Of a stretch of 64,000 bases of DNA, positions 51,301-62,200 are shown in pieces (the stretch's first letter is position 1; each line of letters opens with the position of its first letter). The notes under the pieces are model-generated. The model was given only the letters and a program-made list of their open reading frames with translations. It made no database searches and had not been told where the DNA came from. The position numbers and the translations under genes are program-made. Origin of the DNA: Polytrichum commune (taxonomy: Eukaryota > Streptophyta > Polytrichopsida > Polytrichales > Polytrichaceae); NCBI GenBank assembly GCA_950295325.1, contig OX485807.1, positions 16,397,001 to 16,461,000 of the forward strand. The letters are read 5' to 3'.

Positions 51301-54300
51301 GTTGCTTTTCAAGACTAATTGTATTTGCTAAAATGGCTACATGTATGGTAACTACACCTGTAGTCGTTCCTTTAAGCATCTATGCATATATTCCATTCTA
51401 AATATTACCATTATTTTTGTTGTGTCTTGTTGGTAATTGAAAGAGGATCTCAATGTATCTTAGCATACACCATATGTATAAACTATGAATTTTGTAAGTA
51501 TTGATCATAGGTATGTCCAAAATTGACCCTAAGCTCCCATGTTCAAATCAGGTTCATTTTAGGTAAGAATATATAGGGATTTCTTTTGGGTAAGGGTTAC
51601 AATTAGGTGCCATTACCATAATCAATGTCTCCTTTCACATTCCTCACTCATAAGCATGTCATTGATATGGTATGTACCGGACAAAATCATTTGCATCACT
51701 GTGAGAAATGATCACTTTCTTAGGATGTCAAATGGTTTTCAATGCATCCTCTGGACACTCACAAAGTACTTGATTTACTGCTACAGATGTAATTACTTGG
51801 GTGTCGGCCGCGATATTGGTCGTGCTCTTCTTCTTTCAAAGCTATGGAACAGACAAAGTTTCTTTCCTCTTTTCCCCTGTAATGGCATTGTGGCTACTTA
51901 CGACACCCATGGTGGGGATCTATAATATTGTGATACAATACCCAAAGGTTTTCAAAGCATTTTCGCCATATTATATGTACACTTTCTTTCAAAAGAATGG
52001 AAAGGAGGGCTGGATGATGCTTGGTGGTGTGGTTCTTTGCATAACAGGTATGTCTTCATGATATCCACTTTGCATTGTCTTCTGTTTCATTATATGACAT
52101 CTTGTCAGGTTCTTGAAGAAAAAAGCAATGTTCTGGCAAATAGCACCGCGACCATCACCATAGGAAGTTTAGTATTCTAAATTGCAGACTCTTGCATTGC
52201 TACAAATGACATCTGGTTTCAGTTCTTTAAATATTTCATGGAGGTAGCTTAGGAATTGTGGAGAGGTCAGGCTATCGTTTTGTGGGCCCCAAGCCAATGA
52301 AATTCAAGCATTCTATTAATTGTCATGAATGCTTGTTTAGTATCGTTCCCCCCCTTGATATCACCTTTGAGCATGGCCACTTTACACTTGCTCAAACTAT
52401 TGAGAGCTTGAAGATTGGTAAAGCCTCGTATATAGTTTGAACTTCGGATGAAAGCTTGTCAACTCCAAGTATCAAACTATCAAAAATTGCAAGTTCGAGC
52501 TCTCAACTGAAGCTCTAGTGTAATGGAGGCCTTAGAATGTTAAATTATCCAGGGGTTTGCTTATGGACTTTTGCAGTCACTTCTAACAGTGGTGTTAACA
52601 GTGGTCCATAAATCTCATACATTCAAATTTTTGGTTCTTGTGCTCTTATCTTGCACCAGCTCTATAAGAATCTTTGAATTTTGTGCTCGTGTTGGTTCCT
52701 ATTATCCTTTAGGGCTTCAAACCATATATAAATTCAAGGGCTGTCAATATTCAAAAAGTTGCTCAAAGTAGAACCAAATTGCTGGCAGTTACACCTAGGA
52801 GACAATTTGGCACTGAACATCCACTGCAACCTTTTCCAGCACACCTCATCAGTGTTCTCCTGCAAGTGTTAGATTACCTTACAGTCTATACGTGTTTCTA
52901 TGTCAACTAATTTGTATTGACAATATTAATGTGCTTGGTTGATTGAGCAGGTTCTGAAGCCATGTTTGCTGATATGGGCCACTTTAACAGACTCTCCATT
53001 CAAGTAATCAGTCTAGCCATTGATGCTTTGGTACTTGTGACAAGACTGAGGACCACTTTACACTATGGCCAATGGCTGTGACCATGAAATTGTGAGGGCC
53101 TTTAATCCGAAGGCTGTACCATAGAAAACTGGATTATATTTTGTGTGGTTACGAGTCCTCAAGTGTAGTGTAATTGCATACGCGACTGGTCTCTTAACCA
53201 AATGCTATTTCATTACCATCCTATTCATGTGGGCCCTTCCACACAATAAGTTACAATAAATTAAGGGTTGTGAGAATTTAAAGTATCAAGGTACTCCGGT
53301 TTATGAGTTAGACCCACCTCTCTGAGGTGGGCAGAACAAATAACCCAGTAGACCATGAATTAATGATTTATTTCATGACACGTAGGACTCTCTAGTTTGT
53401 TCATCCATTCAGTCTGACTTGGTCTCGGAGGCCCTCAAGCTCTAGTGTAAAGTAAAGTGGGACAGTCTTGGCCATTTCCACCAATAAAAGATCGTATATT
53501 TCAATGGTCACGGCCTCGAGCTCTAGTGTAAAGTAGCCCTGATATTGTGAATGAGGAACCCCATCTTTCTTATCTTGATTTTACAGCCAAAAACAGATTC
53601 ATTCACAATTTCGACTGTGTATGAAGAGTAATTATTCAAGTTCTAATACAGATGCTGCTACTTGTGTGCGGCAGTTGGCATTTACTCTGGGGGTTTATCC
53701 AGCCGTTCTCCTGACATATTCTGGGCAAACGGCCTACCTTATAAACCACCCTGACGAATATTTGCAGGGATTTTTCAATATGATACCAACACCTGTGTTT
53801 TGGCCTATGTTTGTGATATCCACGCTGGCAGCCATAGTCGCTAGCCAAGGTCTTATTACTGCTACATTTTCTGTTGTGAAGCAATCTGTGGCACTCGACT
53901 ATTTTCCCCCAGTGAAGGTCGTCCATACATCAGAAGATACCGAAGGACAAATTTATTCACCTGAGGTGAATTTCATGTTGATGATATTATGCCTCGCTGT
54001 TGTATTTGGATTTGGAGGTGCAGCAGAGATTGGCAATGCATTTGGTATGTTCTGTCACCAGTAGTATGAAGGTAATAATGCTTTGTATTAGTATTTGCTG
54101 TTGTGTTCTTAAGAACAGCAGTTCACCCACTTCTTCCTTGCCTCCAAGAAACAAGCCACTCCCATAGCTTTTTCACTGACACACAATTGGCAATTCTGGG
54201 AACCCAACAAACAGATGAGCAACAGTAATTTTATCAGCTCAAAGATGTCTAATAATCCACAGTAGACAGTATCATATGGAATGTACCAGTCAGGCCAAGA

Positions 54301-57300
54301 GATTTTGCTGATGTGGCTGTTCCTAGTTGGGTACTAGGAGGCACATCATCACTTATAACTGATGACCATGCCTTGGCTTGACCTCTATGTTTGATAATGG
54401 ACATGTGTTAGAAGTGTTGCCATTCCATTGGTTGTAGGCACCCAATACCTAGCTCACTGCTACCATGGTTTGATTGGTTGGTTGCTGCCTACTATAGGCC
54501 ATGACAGGGCTCCTTGCACCTATTACCTAGTTTGTATATGTGTTGTAAATTATTTCATCTTCATCTGCAGGTTGCCATCTAATAGTTAAGTTATGCCATG
54601 GGTGCAGGGGTTGCGGTTGTCTCTGTGATGGTCATCACTACATGCTTAATAACTATTGTCATGATTGTGATATGGGGAACATGGTGGCCTTATGTACTTG
54701 TGTTCTTCATCGTCCTCATCAGTGTGGAAGGATGTTACTTGTCATCAGTGCTTTTAAAAATACCCCAGGGTGGTTGGCTCCCCTTTCTGATTGCGATTCT
54801 CTTTACCTTGGTAATGGTGACCTGGAACTATGGGCGTCAAAAGAAGTTTAACTATGAAACCAAAAATAAACTCAGCAAAATTTCTCTGGGTCATCTGCTA
54901 CAGAGTATAGGCAGCCACCGCGTCCCAGGGATTTGCTTCTTCTACACGGATTTGTGGCATGGAATTCCTCCCATAGTTGAACACTATGTTCGGAATGTGC
55001 GGTGCTTGCATCAGGTGAGTGTACCAAGCGAGCCAAAGCATGGAAATTGAGAATTCATTCTATTGCATGTAAGGTAAGCTGGACTAAAATGGAAACTTGT
55101 AGCTCTGCACTCAATCCTTCTGAATATGAAACACGCGATTAGTGTGAGAGATTAGGAAATCCGAATCTGGCTGTAGCCATTTTCCCTATGATTCTCAGAG
55201 CTCATACGAGTATCTTATTCAATGTCAAATTGAAGATTGGCTTTCTTATTGGATGATCATATAGGTTTCCCAAATATGTTGACTACTGAGTCTAGAAAAA
55301 ATATCAACTTTTGAGCATGTAGTCCAATCTCTTTTGAACAGATGTCTTTTTGGTATTCATTCTTCAATCCACACTTAACCACACAAGTCTTAAGTGCAGG
55401 TGTCCGATCAAGATAAGGAACTGAACTAGGCCCGTTTACGCTGGTACTGAAGTGACTGCGTATCTTGAATTGTATTAATAGTAAATTCAGTAAGAAATCT
55501 GCAGAGAGTGGAAGGAAAAGATCTTGTATTGATTTGTGATCAAAACTTTTGCTGAGCTCTTTCTTATTATGTGTCTTGTAATAGGTGCTTATTTTCACAT
55601 CTATTCGACATATTCCTGTCAAGACCGTGCTGCCAGCTGAACGGTTTCTTGTTGGGAGGATTGGGTATGAGGGAGTTTATCGCTGTGTTGCTCGATATGG
55701 GTACATGGATTTGCTGAGTACAGAAACCACACACTTTGTAGATCAGGTTCCTCAAATTTTCATCTCCTTTTTTAAGTCTCAATTTGGTTTTTTTGGGTAG
55801 TATAGTGGATTTCCATAGGATAAATGTCACTTAGGACCGCTTTATATACTATGGCCAAGGGCTGTGACCACGAAACTGTGAGGGCCCTTGAAACTCATCC
55901 AAAGGCTGGATCATGAAAAATTGGTCATGGGCCTTCAAGTGTAGTATGAAGGCATACTGACCGGGGCTCTCAATTGAATGCTACTTCATCACCATCCTAT
56001 TTATGTGGACCCTTCTATGAAGTAAGTTCTGGTCAATCCAAGGTTTTGAGATTTTAAAGTATCCTAGTCCTCTTGCTTTTGTGATAGATCCACCTCGTTG
56101 AGGTGGGCTTGAAACAAAACCCATTAGACCATGAACCATTCATCTCATGCCTCGGACTTTATGTTCCATCCATTCAATCTTCCTTAGTACCTTAGGCCCT
56201 CAAGCTCTAGTATAGAGTGAAGCAAGACAGTCTTGGCATTTTCCAGCAATGAGAGATTTTAGATTTCAATGGTCAGAGGGCCTCAAGCTCTAGTGGACAG
56301 TGCCCCTTAGTTTTTTAAAATTGCACTTGCCCCATTGAGATAGTTCAGACTATGGAGGTGTTTGCTAGCATGTATAGGCATCCAATTATGATGCATATCT
56401 ATTTGGATTCACAACTTGCTAGCCATGGTCTTAAATATTGATTTCATGTTTTTCATTTTCATTTTTTAAATATTTTTTAAAATAAATAAAACGAACATCG
56501 GTGTTAGCAGTGACGTGAATGAGGCCCCATTCGTCCTTTCATTTATCAAGTGGGTTCAATCATTGGAGTCTGTGATAGGGTTAATGCCTAAGGTATGTGG
56601 GTATTATTGGGATCGCTTTGTCATGTTCTCCAACTTCTACTTAGATTCACACAAAAAACTTGGATTGTAAATAGGACCTCTCTTGATTCAGTTATGATTA
56701 TTGGAAGTGCATGTCTCTTGATTCCTTAATTGAATACATAGGTCCTCCCAATCATGTTAATTATTAAGGTTGGAGTAGTTAATAAAATCTAAAGACATGG
56801 TCCAATCTCTTTTAAACATGTGTGTTTATGGTGTTTGTTCTTTGATCCTCACCTAACCATATACCATTCAAGTATAGGGGCCTGATTAAGAAAAGAAATC
56901 AAATAACACCATATATCTTACTTTTTAGTAAGGGGGCCCTATAATAGTACCATACATAGGCAAAGCCGAACTTTGTTGTCTACCCTTATGTACACATGGA
57001 AGTCTGTGTGCAGGTGATAGATTGTTTGACTTCACACATTGGATCAGCTTTGGATTTCTTGGATCACCCTGATATTAAGGATTCTGATTTCGATTCAATG
57101 ATCAAAGAGATTGAAATGATCAAGGATTCAAAAGCATCTGGGGCGGTGTATGTTCTTGGAAGATCTGAATTCCGAATTGAGCAGAGCACGTCCTACTTTG
57201 ACACTCTTTTTGCAGGAATCATTTTTCCTTTCCTCAACAGCATTTGCAGGTCCCCTGTGTCATCGTTGAATATCCCACATTCTAATTTCCTTGAGGTGGG

Positions 57301-57322
57301 AATGTATTATGACCTGCTATAA
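48363..57322 (+). CDS. HAK/KUP/KT-family potassium transporter, ten exons, start exon not found
   Basis: Exons: 48363-48540, 49058-49283, 50156-50410, 51119-51169, 51787-52047, 52951-53003, 53675-54044, 54608-55014, 55585-55746 and 57014-57322. Every junction keeps phase. From the second exon on, 697 residues carry the family signatures: [15 protein letters not shown] in the first helix, [76 protein letters not shown], and a C-terminus ending VGMYYDLL. Members are proton-coupled or channel-like K+ uptake proteins of the plasma membrane or tonoplast with about 12 helices and a cytosolic C-terminal domain. The exon at 48363-48540 has the right donor phase and would supply a hydrophilic N-terminal tail, but contains no in-frame ATG, so a further 5' exon is expected. 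Introns at 52048-52950, 53004-53674 and 55747-57013 each hold a related MITE. Confidence 0.95.
50888..50959. repeat. C-rich then A-rich low-complexity tract
   Basis: A run of C with rare G passes directly into A-rich sequence interrupted by single C residues (ACAAAC-type units). It lies in the intron between HAK/KUP exons 50156-50410 and 51119-51169 and has no coding role. Confidence 0.9.
52375..52531. mobile_element. Short element (F) related to the TNA-type MITE family
   Basis: The left end is GGCCACTTTACACTTGCTCA; the right end, reversed, reads GGCCTCCATTACACTAGAGC. Both arms continue with a TTGAGAGCT phrase. The terminal motif ACTTTACACT is shared with the larger elements. No clear target duplication. 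Located in the HAK/KUP intron 52048-52950. Confidence 0.5.
53050..53539 (+). mobile_element. Full-length TNA-type MITE, copy A
   Basis: It begins GGACCACTTTACACTATGG and ends, reversed, GGGCTACTTTACACTAGAGC; the inverted similarity extends about 45 bp to a GTGACCAT phrase. TGA flanks both sides (53047-53049 and 53540-53542). The 490-bp element has no coding capacity. It is close in length and sequence to 55834-56306. Three-base TNA duplications suggest the PIF/Harbinger group, though the terminal sequence is not the usual one. It lies in the HAK/KUP intron 53004-53674. Confidence 0.78.
55081..55445 (+). repeat. Dispersed repeat of about 350 bp, copy 1
   Basis: Ordered phrases shared with 58060-58505 and 58895-59230: TAGCTCTGCACYCA, ATGAAACACGCGATTAGT, a TCTCAGAGCTCATA phrase, ATTGTCAA, TGACTATTGA, AGTCCAATCTCTTTTGAACA, and a terminal GAACTAGGC. 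It lies in the HAK/KUP intron 55015-55584. No terminal inverted repeats or target duplication found. Confidence 0.6.
55834..56306 (+). mobile_element. Full-length TNA-type MITE, copy B
   Basis: It begins GGACCGCTTTATATACTATG and ends, reversed, GGGGCACTGTCCACTAGAGC. TTA flanks both sides (55831-55833 and 56307-56309). The body matches copy A along its whole length, including CTGTGACCACGAAACTGTGA near the start and GGCCCTCAAGCTCTAGTA inside. At 473 bp it is non-coding. It lies in the HAK/KUP intron 55747-57013. Confidence 0.78.
56745..56905 (+). repeat. Dispersed 350-bp family, partial copy
   Basis: It contains the right half of the family: ACATGGTCCAATCTCTTTTA, GGTGTTTGTTCTTTGATCCT and TACCATTCAAGTATAGGGGC. 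It sits in the same HAK/KUP intron as MITE copy B. Confidence 0.55.
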
Positions 57323-58059
57323 TTTCCAACACTAGTTTCCGTACTCAAATCACATACGTAGATGCCAAGTTCAGGTTCAAAGAAGCATTGGGAGGGTTTT
57401 CCAAATTTGAAGCACAAAAACGTGCATTTCATGATTGTGTCATGGTCTTGTTGTCTACTGATTAGTACAAATTCAAAAGCTAGAACAAATCTGAACCCAA
57501 AATCAATTTGTGATCAATCGCTCTGCCATGCCTTTCATATGAAGACAAGAGAATTGTTGACTGAGTTTCTATTAACTTGGAATTGCATAGATATGTTCTT
57601 TTGGTCAAGTCTTGTGTGGAAACATCATTGGACTATACTCAAGGGAGTCCTACTTTTTGATGGAATAGAACCTCCCTTAATCACAAGCCTAAAGCAGGTA
57701 TGAAGTCACTTCTAGGACGCTAAACTGAGAACCATACTTGATTGGCACTGTAAGTATTATGCAGGTCTTTTTGGGTCTGATACTTTTATGGGAAGTAAGT
57801 CAGCAGATTCAGAATGTGTAAACTCCATGTAACTGTGTTGCAAAGCCCCAGCAGTTTTGTTGATTGTGTTTCATAGGAATTGTCCCAATCTATGGCACCT
57901 GACCTGGCTGTCCAGTGAACTCAGCATAAAGTTGAGTATTGATCATACCAATTGAAGCCATTATAATCAATGGAGTATTCTAACACCATCCACAACATCA
58001 ACATGGTGGAGTTGGTTGATCATACCTACAATCAAGGTAGATGTGTCTTAAATGGTTAC

Positions 58060-58505
58060 TTTCACTGACTAGCCCACTTCTTCTAGGATATGAAACATGC
58101 AATTAGTATGAGGTGGCTTCTACATCCAAATCAATGCCAGAGCCACTTTCCTCATAAAAAATGAACCTCATATGAGTATCTTATTCATTGTCAAAGTGAA
58201 GATTCTCAAGCTCATTTAGGCGGTCATTATACATCCTTTCAATTATCCATCATTTTGCAAATAAATCATGGTCAGCTCACTTTATGGTTGCTCAATCATG
58301 TTCATGTGGTGTATGCATTCTCATTTGTGTTCTGCAATGTCTCGGTGTTGACTATTGACCCTATTTTGATCACATGGTCCAATCGCTTTTGACACATGTC
58401 ATTTTGATATCCGTTCTTAGAGCCACACCGAACCACATACCACTGAAATATAAGTGTCGATTGAGTTAAGTAACTGAACTAGGCACATCTACCTTAGAAA
58501 TTTCC
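58060..58505 (+). repeat. Dispersed repeat of about 350 bp, copy 2
   Basis: Shares with copy 1 the phrases ATGAAACATGCAATTAGTAT, CTCATATGAGTATCTTATTC, TGTCAAAGTGAAGATT, TGGTCCAATCGCTTTTGACA and GTAACTGAACTAGGC, in the same order. It carries an insertion of about 90 bp relative to copy 1 in the middle. Confidence 0.6.
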
Positions 58506-58894
58506 ATTCTGTGCCAGTTCCACAATTGCAACTCTAGTATCAGTTGCATTCTATGGTCAAATGGCATGTTAAACTGAAGGGAGCACGTCCATACTCTACT
58601 GTACTTATATCTCACACCATTGTGTACTATGTGTCATGCTCTTACACTATGTACCATCTTCCCACACGGCTGAAAATTTGCCAGTAAACATCCTCCCCAA
58701 GCAGTTTTGTCAGTACATTCTCTACGGTTTGGAAACTTTCTAAACGTGCAAGGACTTGTCATGCACATAGTGCAAATCCTTTGATCTTGTACAAGTTCAC
58801 ACTTCTCCGCCTGTGTATGCCTTGCATTTTTGACAGACCATTTTGGTTAGCCAGAACAGCAGCTTCAATCTGTATCCAGATGGTAAGTGGGTCT

Positions 58895-59230
58895 AACATG
58901 GGCACTTCTAGCTCTGCACCCACTTCTCCTAGAGCATTAAACACATGATGAATACAAGATAATTAGCAAATCCAAAGCGGGACCATAGATTCTCAGAGCT
59001 CATTGTCAATGGGAAGATTCTCTTGCTCATTAAATGGTCATACATAGGTTCCTCCAATGCGTTGACTATTGAACCTAGAATGGTCAGCAAATTTTGAGCA
59101 CGTAGTCTAATCACTTTCAAACAATGTCTTTTTTGGTGCTCGTTCTTCGGTCCACACCTAACCATAGACCATTCAAATATAGGAGTTCAATGAAGATATA
59201 GGGCAACCAAATTAGGCCCATCTACCTCAG
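58895..59230 (+). repeat. Dispersed repeat of about 350 bp, copy 3
   Basis: Shares TAGCTCTGCACCCACTTCTC, ATTCTCAGAGCTCATTGTCA, GTTGACTATTGAACCTAGAA, ATTTTGAGCACGTAGTCTAA and ACCATTCAAATATAGGAG with the other copies. It lies just downstream of copy 2 and just before the 3' end of the last gene. Confidence 0.6.
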
Positions 59231-59274
59231 TTCATGTTCCATTTCATGTCATCAGAACCAATGTGTGAGACCAT

Positions 59275-62200
59275 TCAGGGCTGCTTCAGAGCTGCTTCAG
59301 AGGGAGTACACTGGTGGAGGGGAAACTGACGATGCCGCATTCTTCCCTTTAATGCCAGGGCTAGGATGTCAAGTTCCTCAACGTACCAAAGCTCCTTGAT
59401 GACGGCCTGCATCCAAGTGCAATCAAGGGAGGAGCAAGATTGAGCTATTCCAAGCATGAGTTGTGGTGATGGTGATTGAGTCCTAACATTGTTTGAAATC
59501 ACAATGATCACTTTAACAGTTTCCTTCTAACATGAGTTTATTTATTTACTTCTATCGACTGACTCTACTACGACCATCAGCTACTACCAAACATCTCCTC
59601 TGCCTGACTATAGAGTATACTTGACTAAACAACATCCTTGCTGCAAGTTGTTTACAAAGTTGCAATTAACTCCAGTGTCAAAGTTCAGTCACAACTGACC
59701 ACAGGGCATACCTTGGAGCATATTTTTCTATTCAACTGCAATACAAGGTCCTTCAAAATGTCCAACGCCTCTCCCCCAGTATTCTTCTGCTCACACCCAG
59801 TTGAGTAGCATCAATTTGCAGTTCACAGATATGAATTTTCAAAAGAGCAAATTCACAATTCGTACTCAACATTCTCGTAGAGTCTAGATTCCACATAATA
59901 AAGATGTGATGAGCTTCACTCATTTCCATGAATACGCTATCAAATCCAAGAATTTCTGAGAGAGGAGTAAGTCCCCAATGCAAGGTTCATCAAAAAGTTT
60001 CTTATAGAAAATCAAAATAAATCTCACCTTGTGGGATGAGACTGGTGGACCCAAAAGTCTTGCAAACGAAGTATAGAATATTGCTGGATTATACTGCAAC
60101 AAACAGGAAACAAGCAGTTGTTGCCACAGATTCAGCACTTATGTCAAACTAAGGATAGCTGACAATTTCATCCTCCTATTTTGAAGATTTGAACTCATTC
60201 GTCTTCTGCGTTAGCAGCCATACTTGTACATTCAGACAAATCCATAATATATACTTTCACATAGGTCTTCAAGAATGCTGTGAATATTTTCTACTTGTAA
60301 GTCCCACATTTCCTATTGTAAGCTTAACGTTTTGATGAAAGCCTGAAAATAGAGGTCAACTTAAAACAGGCAGAATATAAGGACTATCATGAGATGCTTC
60401 CATTTCAAACATGATAACTTCAACATAACAAGCCAGAAAATTCCACATTACACAAGGATTTAGATGACAATTTATAAATTCATGAATTTCGTAGAATGCT
60501 TACCATCTGCTTTGCTGGTGATCGTGGAAGTGCCTTTCTCAGCTCTTCCCGCAACAGTGAGGGCTCCGTGCCTTTCAGTACCTATTAAAGACAACACCAA
60601 CCCCAGGCCAATCTCAATCTATCAGAGGAGGGGTGTGTCCAGTATGTTCACAGGATGAGTAGACCCACAACAAAAATCACAAAACCAGTTACTGTTATTA
60701 GCAAGACTGGTTACTTCGACTCACAATTCAAGCCAATACTTGTACAATAGTCAAATGGGCAGGGAGGATGACCTTCATGCAACTGTAATGCAAACGCAAA
60801 CTTGCACTGATTAGAATCTGAGAAAGATTAAAAAAAAGTACACACCTGCCAACACCCAAGAATCACACCAGTAGGAGTGAGGACCACCCTTTCAAGCTCA
60901 ATGCTAATCTGACAGCTCTGTTCTGCCACTTGGTTGACTGCATTTGCCTCAGCTTCCACCTTCACTAAGAGCATACAACCTTGTTAGTATCCTATGAAGT
61001 ACAATAGGTCTGATTTGAGCTTTAGAATCCTATGCCCCATTTTGATCTTCAGGATGTCCACAACTTTTAAGGGAAGGATATTGAATGGAGTGAAAAAATT
61101 AAACCATGTATCTGAGTTCGACACTATTTTAACAATTAGCCTGGACGGGTAAGATTTCTTCCCTAAAATCCTCAAATCTCTAAATGAGTGTTCAATATTT
61201 GCTATATCGCCTGCTTGATCATTGTCTGATAAAACCTAGGACAAGTGGGGGGGTCTTTGAGCCATTAAACACTTCAAAATTGTAAGTACTGGGGATTTTG
61301 AAGCGAGGCAAATAACCAAGTCACAATCAGACTGTTTTCCATGGCTCAAATCAACACTATTGTACAAAAGCCAAAACACCCTCTATGTACTATTTCTCAG
61401 AAGTTTAATGCAATGTATTTTTACCTCCTCAAGTGTGGCAGGCACTGGATTAGAATGATGCGATGCATGATGCATGCTAAAATGGTAGAGGTTTGGATCT
61501 TGATACCATACTCCTGCAACCAGAGAAAACATGAAGTGACCTTCAGCACTGAGCCACTCTTTACCGCATGCAGCTGGCCATGTTGCCTTTCAATGAAATA
61601 AACTTACTGACTAATTACCTATCCAAACTTACATTGCCAGGATGTACTATGTGTAAAGGTGCAACTGTGTTAAAAAATGGATGGACTGTAGCAACATTGC
61701 TACTTGATTTTGCATGAATCTATAATACACGAATCCAGCACGTAACATAACTAGCACTCATAGGCTTGTTCTCATATGCATTGTTGCACATGCATCAAAT
61801 ATTAATGCATCATAGTCCAACACCGACTTTCCAGGACTCAACTCTACTTTAATTGAACTTCTCAAAGGTATCTGTAGAAGCTGCACTACATATTCCAAGG
61901 ATCTCTAGGAGGCTTGTCAATACTGATAAGTCCCAAATTTTATTACTTAATGTTTGCACCATCTCAAGAATGTGCTTTTTCCGGTCTGATGATATATTCT
62001 CAGAAAAAGATAAGTTGGTGAGATATTTATTATCAACTCCATAGCCCTGACATCGAATTAGGCATAGGAAATTGCAAAAACAGATATCTGTGAAACCTTA
62101 ATCCCAAGACTAAAGTAGAAATATTGTCACTTCACCTGATGCCAGGAAATGAGGAGAGAGGACATTTTTTACTAGCCGACTGCACACCCACCCCAAGCCA

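Larger units (their letters stand above)
57323..59274. other. Spacer between convergent genes, mostly repeats
   Basis: It follows the HAK/KUP stop codon and ends at the stop codon of the convergent last gene. It includes two copies of the 350-bp dispersed family (58060 and 58895). The remaining sequence, including the HAK/KUP 3' untranslated part, shows no recognisable gene. Confidence 0.55.
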
